Positions 19,022-28,838 of a stretch of DNA of 64,000 nt are shown one piece after another. A program made the translations under genes and the position numbers. The DNA lies in assembly GCF_000783395.1 (NCBI RefSeq), contig NZ_JSFK01000002.1, positions 62,001 to 126,000 on the forward strand, in the 5' to 3' direction. The notes under the pieces are model-generated. The model searched no databases, had not been told where the DNA came from, and worked only from the letters and a program-made list of their open reading frames with translations. The DNA is from Pseudomonas chlororaphis. GTDB lineage: Bacteria > Pseudomonadota > Gammaproteobacteria > Pseudomonadales > Pseudomonadaceae. Within the stretch, counting starts at the first letter, position 1, and every line of letters starts with the position of its first letter.

Positions 19022-19612
19022 ATGATTGGATTGAACACCGCAGCGGTTTACGTGCTGCAAACCCTCGGCAGTCTGTACCTGCTGATCGTGCTGCTGCGCT
19101 TCGTGCTGCAATTGGTACGGGCGAACTTCTACAACCCGCTGTGCCAGTTCATCGTCAAAGCGACTCAGCCACTGCTCAAACCACTGCGCCGGATCATCCC
19201 GAGCCTGTTTGGTCTGGACATGTCGTCGCTGGTGCTGGCGATTCTGGTGCAACTGGCGCTGATGGCGCTGACCCTGCTGCTGACTTACGGCACCACCGGC
19301 AATCCGCTGCAACTGGTGATCTGGTCGCTGATCGGCGTGACCGCGCTGTTCCTGAAGATCTTCTTCTTCGCCCTGATCATCAGCGTGATTCTGTCGTGGG
19401 TTGCACCGGGCAGCCACAATCCGGGCGCTGAGCTGGTCAACCAGATCTGCGAGCCGGCATTGGCGCCGTTCCGTCGCTTTCTGCCGAATCTCGGTGGCCT
19501 GGACCTGTCGCCGATCTTCGCCTTCCTCGCGCTGAAGCTGATCGACATGCTGGTGATCAACAATCTGGCGGCGATGACGATGATGCCGGAAATCCTCCGT
19601 CTGCTGATGTGA
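19022..19612 (+). CDS. yggT: YggT-family integral membrane protein
   Basis: 196-aa inner-membrane protein with two YggT modules, each with two helices (NFYNPLCQFIVKATQPLLKP and EPALAPFRRFLPN are the conserved loops, shown whole or in part). The family has been tied to osmotic stress tolerance and, in other lineages, to division-associated roles; function is unproven. AAGGAG precedes the ATG. Its stop overlaps the next start (GTGA). Confidence 0.93.
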   Translation: MIGLNTAAVYVLQTLGSLYLLIVLLRFVLQLVRANFYNPLCQFIVKATQPLLKPLRRIIPSLFGLDMSSLVLAILVQLALMALTLLLTYGTTGNPLQLVIWSLIGVTALFLKIFFFALIISVILSWVAPGSHNPGAELVNQICEPALAPFRRFLPNLGGLDLSPIFAFLALKLIDMLVINNLAAMTMMPEILRLLM

Positions 19613-19905
19613 GCTGGTTTCGATGGGACGGTGACGACTTGATCCTCGAGTGTCACCTGCAACCGGCAGCCCGCAGCGATGACTTCGCCGGGCTGCACGG
19701 CGATCGTTTGAAGATTCGTCTGACCGCACCGCCGGTCGAGGGCAAGGCCAATGCTTATCTGATGGGCTTTCTGGCCAAGGCGTTTGGGGTTTCCAAGAGC
19801 CAGGTCAGTTTGCTCAGTGGTGAGTTGAGTCGGCAGAAGCGGGTGAAAATCTGCTCGCCGAAGAAGTTACCGGATTTACCTGGGTTGGTTGGGCGCTTGT
19901 CTTGA
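19609..19905 (+). CDS. DUF167 (YggU-like) small protein
   Basis: 98-aa basic cytoplasmic protein of unknown function. Typical core: LQPAARSDDF, LKIRLTAPPVEGKANAYL and GELSRQKRVKI. GTG start inside the yggT stop gives a 4-base overlap, so translation is probably coupled. Conserved companion of yggT in gammaproteobacteria. Confidence 0.92.
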   Translation: MSWFRWDGDDLILECHLQPAARSDDFAGLHGDRLKIRLTAPPVEGKANAYLMGFLAKAFGVSKSQVSLLSGELSRQKRVKICSPKKLPDLPGLVGRLS

Positions 19906-19922
19906 GTTTGGCGGCGTCTGTG

Positions 19923-20070
19923 CCCCTCACCCCAGCCCTCTCCCCCTGGAGAGGGAGCCGATTTGGGTGGTTTTCAAGACCTGAGTTCAACTCGATAGAT
20001 CAGGTCGGTGTAGCTCAAAAGAACACCTCGGTCGGTCCCCTCTACCTCTGGGAGAGGGCTAGGGTGAGGG
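19923..20070. repeat. MITE-like palindromic repeat, family E (copy 1)
   Basis: About 148 bases with inverted ends CCCCTCACCCCAGCCCTCTC and GAGAGGGCTAGGGTGAGGG. A nested inverted pair ACCTGA (19979) and TCAGGT (20000) sits inside. A second copy lies at 60695-60851 and conserves both the ends and the nested pair. It separates the yggS operon from metX. No coding capacity is seen. Confidence 0.88.
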
Positions 20071-20132
20071 CCGCTTGCCGCTAACCCCCCCGGTCTTTAG
20101 ACTTACGCCTCATTTCAACGAGAGCAGGGTCG

Positions 20133-21272
20133 ATGCCAACTGCCTTTCCCCCCGATTCTGTTGGTCTGGTGACGCCGCAAACCGCGCACTTCAGCGAACC
20201 GCTGGCGCTGGCCTGCGGCCGTTCGCTGGCCGCCTATGACCTGATCTACGAAACCTACGGCACGCTGAACGCGCAGGCGAGCAACGCCGTGCTGATTTGC
20301 CACGCCTTGTCCGGCCATCACCACGCCGCCGGTTATCACAGCGTCGACGACCGCAAACCCGGTTGGTGGGACAGCTGCATCGGCCCGGGTAAACCGATCG
20401 ACACCAACAAATTCTTCGTGGTCAGCCTGAATAACCTGGGCGGCTGCAACGGCTCCACCGGCCCGAGCAGCGTCAACCCGGAGACCGGCAAACCGTTCGG
20501 CGCCGACTTCCCGGTGCTCACCGTGGAAGACTGGGTGCACAGCCAGGCGCGTCTCGCTGATCTGCTCGGCATCGGCCAGTGGGCGGCGGTGATTGGCGGC
20601 AGCCTCGGCGGCATGCAGGCGCTGCAATGGACCATCACTTACCCGGATCGCGTGCGTCATTGCCTGGCCATCGCCTCGGCACCGAAGCTGTCGGCGCAGA
20701 ACATCGCCTTCAACGAAGTCGCGCGTCAGGCGATCCTCACCGACCCGGAATTCCACGGCGGTTCGTTCCAGGAAGCCGGCGTGATCCCCAAGCGCGGCCT
20801 GATGCTGGCGCGCATGGTCGGGCACATCACTTACCTGTCCGACGATTCCATGGGCGAAAAATTCGGCCGTGGCCTGAAGAGCGAGAAGCTCAACTACGAC
20901 TTCCACAGCGTCGAGTTCCAGGTCGAAAGCTACCTGCGTTATCAGGGCGAAGAGTTCTCCGGACGCTTCGACGCCAACACCTACCTGTTGATGACCAAGG
21001 CGCTGGACTACTTCGATCCGGCGGCGAACTTCGACGATAACCTGGCGAAAACCTTCGAGAACGCCACGGCCAAGTTCTGCGTGATGTCGTTCACCACCGA
21101 CTGGCGTTTCTCTCCGGCCCGTTCGCGGGAACTGGTGGATGCGCTGATGGCGGCACGCAAGGACGTCAGCTACCTGGAAATCGACGCACCGCAGGGCCAC
21201 GACGCCTTCCTGATTCCGATCCCGCGCTACTTGCAGGCGTTCGGCAATTACATGAACCGCATCACGCTGTGA
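20133..21272 (+). CDS. metX: Homoserine O-acyltransferase MetX (succinyl type expected)
   Basis: Acylates homoserine at the entry to methionine synthesis. 379-aa alpha/beta hydrolase fold: [12 protein letters not shown] is the nucleophile elbow (Ser near residue 155), with the Asp near [10 protein letters not shown] and the His in APQGHDAFL. Pseudomonas MetX proteins are known to prefer succinyl-CoA despite the MetX fold; I did not verify specificity residues. metW follows after 7 bases. Confidence 0.95.
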   Translation: MPTAFPPDSVGLVTPQTAHFSEPLALACGRSLAAYDLIYETYGTLNAQASNAVLICHALSGHHHAAGYHSVDDRKPGWWDSCIGPGKPIDTNKFFVVSLNNLGGCNGSTGPSSVNPETGKPFGADFPVLTVEDWVHSQARLADLLGIGQWAAVIGGSLGGMQALQWTITYPDRVRHCLAIASAPKLSAQNIAFNEVARQAILTDPEFHGGSFQEAGVIPKRGLMLARMVGHITYLSDDSMGEKFGRGLKSEKLNYDFHSVEFQVESYLRYQGEEFSGRFDANTYLLMTKALDYFDPAANFDDNLAKTFENATAKFCVMSFTTDWRFSPARSRELVDALMAARKDVSYLEIDAPQGHDAFLIPIPRYLQAFGNYMNRITL

Positions 21273-21279
21273 GAAAGCC

Positions 21280-21900
21280 ATGAGAGCTGATCTGGAAATC
21301 ATCCAGGAATGGATCCCCGCCGGCAGCCGCGTCCTCGACCTCGGTTGCGGTGACGGCGAGCTGCTGACCTGGCTGCGCGACAACAAGAACGTCACCGGTT
21401 ATGGCCTGGAAAACGACGCAGACAACATTGCCCAGTGTGTGGCCAAAGGCGTCAACGTCATTGAGCAGGATCTGGACAAGGGGCTGGGTAACTTTGCCAG
21501 CAACAGTTTCGACATCGTCGTCATGACTCAGGCCCTGCAAGCGGTGCATTACCCGGACAAGATCCTCGACGAAATGCTCCGGGTCGGCCGTCAGTGCATC
21601 ATCACTTTCCCGAACTTCGGCCACTGGCGCTGCCGCTGGTACCTGGCGAGCAAGGGCCGCATGCCGGTATCGGAATTTCTGCCGTACACCTGGTACAACA
21701 CGCCGAACATCCACTTCTGCACCTTCGAAGACTTTGAAGAACTTTGCCGCGAACGTGATGCGAAGGTCATTGATCGGCTTGCCGTGGATCAACAGCACCG
21801 TCACGGGTGGGCCAGTAAGCTATGGCCTAATCTGTTAGGTGAGATCGGTATCTACCGCGTCAGCAGCCCGCAGCTTGCAGACCACAAAGTCGCGGTCTGA
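21280..21900 (+). CDS. metW: MetW, methionine biosynthesis methyltransferase-like protein
   Basis: 206-aa SAM-binding-fold protein that works with MetX in methionine synthesis in pseudomonads. Motif I reads VLDLGCGDGELL; DIVVMTQALQAVHYP and FPNFGHWRCRWYL are MetW-specific. It is usually considered necessary for full MetX function rather than a proven methyltransferase. Confidence 0.95.
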   Translation: MRADLEIIQEWIPAGSRVLDLGCGDGELLTWLRDNKNVTGYGLENDADNIAQCVAKGVNVIEQDLDKGLGNFASNSFDIVVMTQALQAVHYPDKILDEMLRVGRQCIITFPNFGHWRCRWYLASKGRMPVSEFLPYTWYNTPNIHFCTFEDFEELCRERDAKVIDRLAVDQQHRHGWASKLWPNLLGEIGIYRVSSPQLADHKVAV

Positions 21901-21926
21901 ATCCCGTCATTTCGAGGAGCACGATC

Positions 21927-22361
21927 ATGGGTCGTTTAGCGTTGTTGTTATTGACTGCCTGCCTGAGCGCCAGCGCTCTGGCGGCCGACGTCATCAAGGG
22001 TGAGCGCAAGGAAACCTTTGGCGACGTCACGGTGCACTACAACACTTTCAACTCGACGTTCCTGCAACCGGACATCGCCAAGGCTGCAGAGCTGATTCGC
22101 AGCAAGAATCAGGGCGTGATCAATGTCTCGGTGATCAAGGACGGCAAGCCGCTGGTCGCCAACGTCACCGGCACGGTCAAAGACCTGACCAGCCAGAGCG
22201 TGCCGCTGAATTTCCGCCAGATCACCGAACAGGGCGCGATCTACTACATCGCCCAGTATCCGGTTGAGCAGCAGGAAACCCGCACCTTTGAAATCAAGGT
22301 GCAGAACGGCGACAAGATCCACACCATCAACTTCAACCAAGAACTCTTTCCCGGCGAATGA
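21927..22361 (+). CDS. DUF4426 periplasmic protein
   Basis: 144 aa with a Sec signal peptide ([19 protein letters not shown], cleaved before ADV). The mature part is a beta-rich domain of unknown function (DUF4426) that regularly sits between metW and rdgB in Pseudomonas. A GAGGAG-like site precedes the ATG. The stop overlaps rdgB by four bases. Confidence 0.9.
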   Translation: MGRLALLLLTACLSASALAADVIKGERKETFGDVTVHYNTFNSTFLQPDIAKAAELIRSKNQGVINVSVIKDGKPLVANVTGTVKDLTSQSVPLNFRQITEQGAIYYIAQYPVEQQETRTFEIKVQNGDKIHTINFNQELFPGE

Positions 22362-22954
22362 TGAACATCAAGCAGCTCGTACTGGCCAGCCATAACGCCG
22401 GCAAACTCAAAGAACTTCAGGCCATGCTCGGCGCATCGGTGCAACTGCGCTCGATTGGCGAGTGGAGCAAGGTCGAGCCGGAAGAAACTGGTCTGTCGTT
22501 CGTCGAGAACGCCATTCTCAAGGCGCGTAATGCCGCACGCATTTCCGGGCTGCCGGCGCTGGCCGACGATTCCGGTCTGGCGGTGGATTTCCTCGGCGGC
22601 GCGCCGGGCATCTATTCGGCGCGCTATGCCGACGGCAAGGGCGATGCGGCGAACAACGCCAAACTGCTCGACGCGCTGAAGGATGTGCCGGCAGCCGAGC
22701 GCGGCGCGCAGTTTGTTTGCGTGCTGGCGCTGGTACGTCACGCCGATGACCCGTTGCCGATCCTCTGCGAAGGCCTGTGGCACGGGCGCATCCTCACCGC
22801 TGCCAGCGGCGAGCACGGTTTCGGTTATGACCCGTTGTTCTGGGTCCCGGAGCGCGACGTCTCCAGCGCCGAATTGAGTCCGGCCGACAAGAACCAGATC
22901 AGCCACCGCGCCCGTGCAATGGATCTGCTGCGCCAGCGTCTGGGCTTGAAATGA
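22358..22954 (+). CDS. rdgB: RdgB/HAM1, dITP/XTP pyrophosphatase
   Basis: Removes non-canonical purine nucleotides (dITP, XTP) from the pool. 198 aa. [13 protein letters not shown] is the substrate-binding start; [22 protein letters not shown] and [11 protein letters not shown] ([11 protein letters not shown] here) are family signatures. Two ATGs in tandem at 22358 and 22361 are both possible starts. ATGA overlap with hemW. Confidence 0.96.
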   Translation: MMNIKQLVLASHNAGKLKELQAMLGASVQLRSIGEWSKVEPEETGLSFVENAILKARNAARISGLPALADDSGLAVDFLGGAPGIYSARYADGKGDAANNAKLLDALKDVPAAERGAQFVCVLALVRHADDPLPILCEGLWHGRILTAASGEHGFGYDPLFWVPERDVSSAELSPADKNQISHRARAMDLLRQRLGLK

Positions 22955-24156
22955 CCCGTGACTCTTCCGCGTCGTCGCTGATTGTCGGCGGCGCCGCCTC
23001 TTCGCCTCGGGCGCCGTTACCGACGCTGCCGCCCTTGGCGCTGTACATCCACATCCCGTGGTGTGTGCGCAAATGCCCGTATTGCGACTTCAACTCGCAC
23101 ACTGCCAGCCCGGTTTTGCCGGAGCAGGAGTACGTTGATGCGCTGCTGGCCGATCTCGATCAGGACCTGCACGCCGTTTACGGCCGCGAAATCAGCTCGA
23201 TCTTCTTTGGTGGCGGCACGCCGAGCCTGTTCAGCGCCGAAGCGCTTGGGCGTTTGCTTGAGGGCGTCGAGCAGCGCATCCCGTTTGCCCACGACATCGA
23301 AATCACTCTGGAAGCCAATCCCGGGACCTTCGAACAAGAGAAGTTTGTCGCCTACCGCAAGCTGGGGATCAATCGTCTGTCGATCGGTATCCAGAGCTTC
23401 CAGCAGGAAAAACTCAAGGCGCTGGGTCGTATTCACAACGGTGACGAAGCGGTGCGCGCGGCGGGGATGGCGCGGCAGGCTGGCTTCGATAACTTCAACC
23501 TCGACTTGATGCACGGTTTGCCCGATCAGTCGCTGGACGATGCCTTGAGCGATCTGCGCCAGGCCATCGAACTGAATCCGACACACATCTCCTGGTATCA
23601 ACTGACGCTGGAGCCGAACACGGTGTTCTGGAATCAGCCGCCAGTGCTGCCGGAAGACGACACGCTGTGGGACATTCAAGAAGCCGGGCAAGCGCTGTTG
23701 GCCGAGCACGGTTACGCGCAATATGAAGTCTCGGCTTATGCACAGGCCGGGCGACCGGCGCGGCATAACCTCAATTACTGGAGTTTTGGCGACTTCATCG
23801 GCATCGGTGCGGGTGCGCATGGCAAGCTCAGCCATCCGGACGGACGCATCGTTCGTACCTGGAAGACCCGTCTGCCGAAGGACTATCTCAACCCGGCAAA
23901 AAGCTTCCAGGCTGGCGAAAAAGCGCTGACCAATGACGAGATGCCGTTCGAGTTTCTGATGAACGCTTTGCGCCTGACCGCTGGCGTCGAATCGCGCCTG
24001 TATCCGGAGCGCACTGGGCTGTCGCTGGAAAGCCTCGCCGAAGGCCGGGCAGCGGCAGAACAAAGCGGTCTGTTGCAGGTCGAACCGTCACGTCTGGCGG
24101 CCACCGAGCGCGGACAGCTGTTTCTCAACGACTTGCTGCAACAATTTCTGAACTGA
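22951..24156 (+). CDS. hemW: HemW, radical SAM heme chaperone
   Basis: 401-aa radical SAM protein related to HemN. The CxxxCxxC cluster motif is [10 protein letters not shown] (about residues 37-46), followed by [11 protein letters not shown] (SAM binding). As in HemW, the extra N-terminal Cys of HemN is missing. HemW binds heme and is thought to deliver it to respiratory enzymes rather than to oxidise coproporphyrinogen. Overlaps rdgB by four bases. Confidence 0.95.
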   Translation: MTRDSSASSLIVGGAASSPRAPLPTLPPLALYIHIPWCVRKCPYCDFNSHTASPVLPEQEYVDALLADLDQDLHAVYGREISSIFFGGGTPSLFSAEALGRLLEGVEQRIPFAHDIEITLEANPGTFEQEKFVAYRKLGINRLSIGIQSFQQEKLKALGRIHNGDEAVRAAGMARQAGFDNFNLDLMHGLPDQSLDDALSDLRQAIELNPTHISWYQLTLEPNTVFWNQPPVLPEDDTLWDIQEAGQALLAEHGYAQYEVSAYAQAGRPARHNLNYWSFGDFIGIGAGAHGKLSHPDGRIVRTWKTRLPKDYLNPAKSFQAGEKALTNDEMPFEFLMNALRLTAGVESRLYPERTGLSLESLAEGRAAAEQSGLLQVEPSRLAATERGQLFLNDLLQQFLN

Positions 24157-24178
24157 TTTCAGTGCTAAGGGAAAACGC

Positions 24179-24502
24179 ATGGATTTGATACTCGACCTGC
24201 TCGCCACCGTCTCCCGCTGGAGCCGCAGCAACCTCTCGGAAATCGCCCTGGCGCTGGTCGGCTGCCTGCTGGTGCTGTTCGGCGCCGACTTCAAAGGCTG
24301 GGTCGAGCAACGCCTGGGCAGCATCGCCGGTGCCCTGCGCGTACCGCTGATGGCGCTGCTGTGCGTGATCGGCAGCGGCGCGGCATTGATCTACGCCACG
24401 CCGTGGGTAATCAAAGGCCTGAGCCAGTTCAACAACTACAGCCTGGCGCCAGTCCTGCTGGTAGTCCTCGTCCTCATCGGCGTAGTCGCCGACCGCCGCT
24501 GA
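24179..24502 (+). CDS. DUF3392 membrane protein
   Basis: 107-aa protein with three predicted membrane helices (about residues 20-40, 52-75 and 85-105) and a charged loop FKGWVEQRLG. Matches the DUF3392 family of gammaproteobacteria; function unknown. Last gene of the metX-hemW run. Confidence 0.87.
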   Translation: MDLILDLLATVSRWSRSNLSEIALALVGCLLVLFGADFKGWVEQRLGSIAGALRVPLMALLCVIGSGAALIYATPWVIKGLSQFNNYSLAPVLLVVLVLIGVVADRR

Positions 24503-24524
24503 TCTTTCAGTACACCCAAAACGA

Positions 24525-24604
24525 CTGTAGGAGCTGCGGCACGCTGCGATCTTTTGATCTTGATTTGAAGATCAAAAGATCGCAGCGTGCCGCAGCTCCT
24601 ACAG
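24525..24604. repeat. Near-perfect palindrome, family C variant
   Basis: CTGTAGGAGCTGCGGCACGC...GATCTT and its inverse form an 80-base palindrome with almost no loop. It lies between convergent DUF3392 and trmB and can form a very long hairpin in transcripts from either side. Related to the copies at 10925 and 37732, but with GCACGC replacing the CTTCGG part. Confidence 0.9.
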
Positions 24605-24620
24605 GGGTATCGCGTGATAC

Positions 24621-25346
24621 TTAGGACTGTTTTTCGAACTTCAGGTCCCACACGCCATGGCCAAGACGTTCGCCGCGGCGTTCGAACTTGGTGATCGGGC
24701 GTTCGGTCGGGCGTGGCACGCACTTGCCGTCTTCGGCGAGGTTGCGGTAGCCCGGGGCGACGTTCATCACTTCCAGCATGTATTCGGCGTACGGTTCCCA
24801 GTCGGTGGCCATGTGCAGAATGCCGCCAACCTTCAACTTGCTGCGCACCAGTTCAGCAAATGACGCCTGAACGATACGACGCTTGTGGTGGCGGCTCTTG
24901 TGCCACGGATCCGGGAAAAACAGCATCAGGCGATCGAGGCTGTTGTCGGCGATGCAGCGATTGAGCACTTCGATCGCGTCGCAATCGTAGACCCGCAGGT
25001 TGGTCAGGCCCTGAGTCAGCACGCCATTGAGCAGCGCGCCGACACCCGGACGGTGAACCTCAACGCCGATGAAATCCTGATCCGGCGCCGCCGCGGCCAT
25101 TTCCAGCAGCGAGTGGCCCATGCCGAAACCGATCTCCAGCGAGCGCGGCGCTGAACGGCCGAAAACCTGATCGTAATCCACCGGCGCGTCCGCCAACGGC
25201 AGCACGTACAGCGGCGCGCCCTGATCCAGACCGCGTTGCTGGCCTTCGGTCATGCGCCCGGCGCGCATCACGAAACTCTTGATGCGGCGGTGTTGGCGCT
25301 CGTCGCCTTCTTCCGTCTGGATAGGCGTGTCGTTCGATTCAGTCAT
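24621..25346 (-). CDS. trmB: tRNA (guanine-N7-)-methyltransferase
   Basis: Makes m7G46 in tRNA. 241 aa from ATG 25346 ([14 protein letters not shown]). [15 protein letters not shown] is the SAM motif, [18 protein letters not shown] the family signature with the catalytic region, and [11 protein letters not shown] follows. Nine bases downstream of thiG. Confidence 0.96.
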   Translation of the reverse strand: MTESNDTPIQTEEGDERQHRRIKSFVMRAGRMTEGQQRGLDQGAPLYVLPLADAPVDYDQVFGRSAPRSLEIGFGMGHSLLEMAAAAPDQDFIGVEVHRPGVGALLNGVLTQGLTNLRVYDCDAIEVLNRCIADNSLDRLMLFFPDPWHKSRHHKRRIVQASFAELVRSKLKVGGILHMATDWEPYAEYMLEVMNVAPGYRNLAEDGKCVPRPTERPITKFERRGERLGHGVWDLKFEKQS

Positions 25347-25355
25347 CAATGGCTC

Positions 25356-26150
25356 TTACTTGATCAGACCATCCAGCGGCGAAGAGGCGCTGGCATAGAG
25401 TTTTTTCGGCATACGGCCAGCGAGGTAGGCCAGGCGGCCTGCAACGATGGCGTGTTTCATGGCTTCAGCCATCATCACCGGCTGCTGGGCGTGGGCGATA
25501 GCCGAGTTCATCAGCACCGCATCGCAACCCAGTTCCATGGCGATGGTCGCGTCGGAGGCAGTACCAACACCGGCATCGACCAACACAGGAATCTTGGCTT
25601 CTTCGAGGATGATCTGCAGGTTGTACGGGTTGCAGATCCCCAGACCGGAACCGATCAGACCGGCCAGCGGCATCACTGCGATGCAGCCGATTTCTGCCAG
25701 TTGACGGGCAATGATCGGGTCATCGCTGGTGTAAACCATCACGTCGAAACCTTCCTTGACCAGCGTTTCCGCGGCCTTGAGGGTTTCGATCACGTTAGGG
25801 AACAGGGTCTTCTGGTCAGCCAGCACTTCCAGCTTCACCAGGTTGTGGCCGTCGAGCAGCTCACGGGCCAGGCGGCAGGTGCGCACGGCTTCGATGGCGT
25901 CGTAGCAACCGGCGGTGTTTGGCAGGAAGGTGTAGCGCTCCGGCGACAGCACATCGAGCAGGTTCGGCTCGCCTTCGATCTGGCCCAGGTTGGTGCGGCG
26001 CACGGCGAAGGTGACGATCTCGGCACCCGAGGCTTCGATGGCCTGACGGGTTTCTTCCATGTCACGGTACTTGCCGGTACCGACCAGCAAACGCGACTGG
26101 TAAGTACGACCGGCCAGCACAAAAGGCTTGTCGCTACGAACGATGCTCAT
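25356..26150 (-). CDS. thiG: Thiazole synthase ThiG
   Basis: Forms the thiazole phosphate ring of thiamine from deoxyxylulose phosphate, dehydroglycine and ThiS thiocarboxylate. 264-aa TIM barrel. The imine-forming Lys is in [12 protein letters not shown] (about residue 105). [13 protein letters not shown] is the phosphate-binding part. Lies between thiS and trmB. Confidence 0.97.
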   Translation of the reverse strand: MSIVRSDKPFVLAGRTYQSRLLVGTGKYRDMEETRQAIEASGAEIVTFAVRRTNLGQIEGEPNLLDVLSPERYTFLPNTAGCYDAIEAVRTCRLARELLDGHNLVKLEVLADQKTLFPNVIETLKAAETLVKEGFDVMVYTSDDPIIARQLAEIGCIAVMPLAGLIGSGLGICNPYNLQIILEEAKIPVLVDAGVGTASDATIAMELGCDAVLMNSAIAHAQQPVMMAEAMKHAIVAGRLAYLAGRMPKKLYASASSPLDGLIK

Positions 26151-26210
26151 GGGGAATCCTCTTTAAGGGTGAGGGTCTTGCAGAATTCTGTGCCCTTGCG
26201 GGCCGGGCGA

Positions 26211-26411
26211 TCAGCCGCCGCCGATGGCGTGCACCACTTCAACGTTGTCGCCGTCGTTGAGCGTGGTGTCGGCATGCTGGCTGCGCGGGACGATATCCAG
26301 ATTGAGTTCGACTGCCACCCGGCGTCCGGTCAGTTCCAGACGGGTGATCAGGGCCGCAACGGTCTCGCCGTCGGGCAGTTCAAGGGATTCGCCGTTCAAC
26401 TGAATGCGCAT
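26211..26411 (-). CDS. thiS: ThiS sulfur carrier protein
   Basis: 66-aa ubiquitin-fold sulfur carrier for the thiazole ring. The start [15 protein letters not shown] at 26411 fits the family; upstream in-frame codons do not. It ends in VVHAIGGG, whose terminal Gly-Gly is adenylated and thiocarboxylated. First gene of thiS-thiG-trmB. Confidence 0.96.
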   Translation of the reverse strand: MRIQLNGESLELPDGETVAALITRLELTGRRVAVELNLDIVPRSQHADTTLNDGDNVEVVHAIGGG

Positions 26412-26482
26412 GCGCAACGCCGCCATCATTTTTAGGGGCTGGCATTCTAGCCCGATCATGACCTAAAGGTCAGCACCAAGCG

Positions 26483-26863
26483 TCAAGCGGTTGGTTGCAA
26501 GCGCCAGGCGGCGAAGCCCAGGCATAGCCAGCCAATCAGAAACGCCAGGCCACCGAACGGGGTAATGATGCCGAGCTTGCTGATGCCGGTGGTGGTCAGC
26601 ACGTACAGACTGCCGGAGAACAGCAGAATGCCCACGGTGAACGACACGCCGGCCCAAGCGACCAGTCGGCCCTGAATCTGTGTGGCCAACAGCGCCACAC
26701 CGAACAGTGCCAGGGTGTGGACCAATTGATAGGTGACGCCGGTATGGAAAATCGCCAGATACTCCGGCGTCAGGCGGTTTTTCAGGCCATGGGCGGCGAA
26801 TGCGCCCAACGCAACACCGGTGAAACCGAAAAAAGCAGCCAGCATCAAAAAGCCACGCAGCAT
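26483..26863 (-). CDS. DUF423 (YgdD-like) inner-membrane protein
   Basis: 126-aa protein with four predicted helices. The family signature is GALGAFAAHGLK-like (here ALGAFAAHGLKNRL), followed by LAIFHTGVTYQLVHTLAL. Function unknown. Divergent from mtgA. Confidence 0.92.
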   Translation of the reverse strand: MLRGFLMLAAFFGFTGVALGAFAAHGLKNRLTPEYLAIFHTGVTYQLVHTLALFGVALLATQIQGRLVAWAGVSFTVGILLFSGSLYVLTTTGISKLGIITPFGGLAFLIGWLCLGFAAWRLQPTA

Positions 26864-26898
26864 TGGGAACTCCAGTCAGACGCGATCGGCAGGGTCTG

Positions 26899-26904
26899 TA
26901 TAAT
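26899..26904 (+). promoter_or_regulatory. Putative -10 box upstream of mtgA
   Basis: Exact TATAAT preceded by CTG, 33 bases before the mtgA ATG. The -35 position (about 26876-26881, TCAGAC) is poor, so this is only a candidate sigma-70 promoter. Confidence 0.4.
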
Positions 26905-26937
26905 GGCCCGCTCCACCGGTTCGGCCAAGCCATCTCT

Positions 26938-27660
26938 ATGCTGCGTACTATTTTCCGTCGTCTCACGAAGGCCCTGCTCTGGTTCGCCGGTGGCAGCGTC
27001 TTGCTGGTGCTGGTGTTTCGCTTCGTACCGCCGCCGGGCACGGCCTTGATGGTCGAGCGCAAGGTCGAATCCTGGGTCGACGGTGAGCCGATTGACCTGC
27101 AACGCACGTGGAAGCCGTGGGACGAAATCTCGGACGATCTCAAAGTCGCGGTCATGGCCGGCGAGGATCAGAAATTCCCGGAGCACTGGGGTTTTGATTT
27201 CAGCGCGATCCAGGCCGCACTGGCGCACAACGAACTCGGCGGCTCGATTCGCGGCGCCAGCACCTTGAGCCAGCAAGTGTCGAAGAACCTGTTTCTGTGG
27301 GCCGGTCGCAGCTATCTGCGTAAAGGCCTGGAGGCCTGGTTTACCGCGCTGATCGAGGTGTTCTGGCCCAAGCAGCGGATTCTTGAGGTGTACCTGAACA
27401 GCGTCGAGTGGGATGACGGGGTGTTTGGTGCGGAAGCGGCGGCTCGGCATCACTTTGGTGTCAGCGCCAAGTCGCTGTCACGGCAACAGGCGAGTTATCT
27501 GGCGGCCGTTCTACCGAATCCTCGCGTCTGGAGTGCCAGCCATCCGACCGCTTATGTCTCGCGTCGAGCCGGGTGGATTCGGCAGCAGATGAATCAGTTG
27601 GGTGGGGATAGTTATCTGTTGGGCCTCAACGATTCGCGCCGGGCACCTTGGTCTCGATAG
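26938..27660 (+). CDS. mtgA: Monofunctional peptidoglycan glycosyltransferase
   Basis: Polymerises glycan strands from lipid II. 240 aa from ATG 26938 with one N-terminal membrane helix (about residues 12-30). The GT51 domain shows the catalytic Glu in AVMAGEDQKFPEHWG, then GASTLSQQVSKNLFLW, and the second Glu region LIEVFWPKQRILEVYLN. There is no transpeptidase domain. Confidence 0.96.
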   Translation: MLRTIFRRLTKALLWFAGGSVLLVLVFRFVPPPGTALMVERKVESWVDGEPIDLQRTWKPWDEISDDLKVAVMAGEDQKFPEHWGFDFSAIQAALAHNELGGSIRGASTLSQQVSKNLFLWAGRSYLRKGLEAWFTALIEVFWPKQRILEVYLNSVEWDDGVFGAEAAARHHFGVSAKSLSRQQASYLAAVLPNPRVWSASHPTAYVSRRAGWIRQQMNQLGGDSYLLGLNDSRRAPWSR

Positions 27661-27690
27661 CCAGTCACGAATCTTCCAGACCCTGAAGAT

Positions 27691-27785
27691 CCCTGTGGGA
27701 GCGGACTTGCCCGCGATAGCGGTAGTTCAGCCACCATCTACATGACTGACCCGACGCCATCGCTGGCAAGCCAGCTCCCACAGGG
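27691..27785. repeat. Degenerate REPIN, families A/B mixed
   Basis: Left arm CCCTGTGGGAGCGGACTTGC and right arm CATCGCTGGCAAGCCAGCTC pair imperfectly; the right arm is the family B type found at 57234 and 62579. It lies between mtgA and the rpoH terminator. Confidence 0.8.
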
Positions 27786-27812
27786 ATTGATGCTGCCCTG
27801 ACATATGCGCAT

Positions 27813-27853
27813 AAAAAAAACGCCCCGATCATCGCTGATCGGGGCGTTTTTTT
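27813..27853. terminator. Bidirectional intrinsic terminator (rpoH/mtgA)
   Basis: Perfect 10-bp stem CGCCCCGATC/GATCGGGGCG with a 6-base loop. An A run precedes it and a T run of seven follows, so it can stop transcription on both strands. It sits 17 bases past the rpoH stop. Confidence 0.93.
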
Positions 27854-27869
27854 ATTGCCTGCTCGCCGG

Positions 27870-28724
27870 TTATGCGGCGATCGACAACTTGAGCTTGTTC
27901 ATCGCGCTCTTCTCGAGCTGACGGATCCGCTCGGCCGACACGTTGTACTTCTGCGCCAGGTCGTGCAGCGTGGCTTTCTCTTCTGCCAGCCAGCGCTGGT
28001 AGAGGATGTCGCGGCTACGTTCGTCCAGCACTTCCAGCGCTTCGTGCAGGTTGTGGTTGGAGTTATCACTCCAGTCGGCATCTTCCAGTTGACGCGCCGG
28101 GTCGTACCGGTGGTCTTCCAGGTAGTTGGCCGGCGACTGGAAAGCACTGTCGTCGTCCGCTTCCGCGGCCGGGTCGAAGGCCATGTCATGGCCGGTCAGG
28201 CGACTTTCCATCTCGCGCACTTCCCGCGGTTCAACGCCGAGGCTTTCCGCCACACGGTGGACTTCCTCGTTGTTCAGCCACGCCAGACGTTTCTTCTGGC
28301 TGCGCAGGTTGAAGAACAGCTTGCGCTGGGCCTTGGTGGTCGCGACCTTCACAATGCGCCAGTTGCGCAGGATGAACTCGTGAATTTCCGCCTTGATCCA
28401 GTGCACGGCGAACGACACCAGACGCACACCCATTTCCGGGTTGAAGCGCTTTACGGCCTTCATCAGGCCGACGTTACCTTCCTGGATCAGGTCAGCCTGA
28501 GCCAGACCGTAGCCGGAATAGCTACGGGCAATGTGTACGACAAAACGCAGGTGGGCGAGCACCATCTGCCGAGCCGCCCCCAAATCCTGCTCATAGTAGA
28601 GACTCTCGGCCAGTTCACGCTCCTGCTCCGGCGTCAGCAATGGAATGCTGTTGACGGTGTGCACATAGGCTTCCAGGTTCGCACCCGGAACCAACGCATA
28701 CGCAGGTTGCAAAGAATTGGTCAT
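27870..28724 (-). CDS. rpoH: Heat-shock sigma factor RpoH (sigma-32)
   Basis: Directs RNA polymerase to heat-shock promoters. 284 aa from ATG 28724 ([14 protein letters not shown]). Region 2 is visible ([25 protein letters not shown]), then the RpoH box [15 protein letters not shown], which affects core binding and turnover, and region 4 with [20 protein letters not shown]. Downstream of ftsX as in P. aeruginosa. Confidence 0.97.
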   Translation of the reverse strand: MTNSLQPAYALVPGANLEAYVHTVNSIPLLTPEQERELAESLYYEQDLGAARQMVLAHLRFVVHIARSYSGYGLAQADLIQEGNVGLMKAVKRFNPEMGVRLVSFAVHWIKAEIHEFILRNWRIVKVATTKAQRKLFFNLRSQKKRLAWLNNEEVHRVAESLGVEPREVREMESRLTGHDMAFDPAAEADDDSAFQSPANYLEDHRYDPARQLEDADWSDNSNHNLHEALEVLDERSRDILYQRWLAEEKATLHDLAQKYNVSAERIRQLEKSAMNKLKLSIAA

Positions 28725-28790
28725 ACGAAAAAACCTCCCACTTACATACTCGTGCTTCTCAGCACTGCGAAAAATTGACCGGGAACTCAA

Positions 28791-28820
28791 ATACAAGTTC
28801 CCAAAAAACCGCGAGGTCAA
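28791..28820 (-). promoter_or_regulatory. Putative sigma-70 promoter of rpoH
   Basis: On the minus strand TTGACC (28820-28815) is followed after 18 bases by TTGTAT (28796-28791). The spacer overlaps a GGGAACT/AGTTCCC inverted pair. It would give rpoH its own transcription apart from ftsYEX. Confidence 0.5.
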
Positions 28821-28838
28821 TCACGCGCAAAAAAGATT

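Noticed and set aside
26412..26482. TPP riboswitch upstream of thiS
   Set aside because: The gap is about 70 bases and I see no THI-box sequence (CUGAGA and ACCUGA elements).
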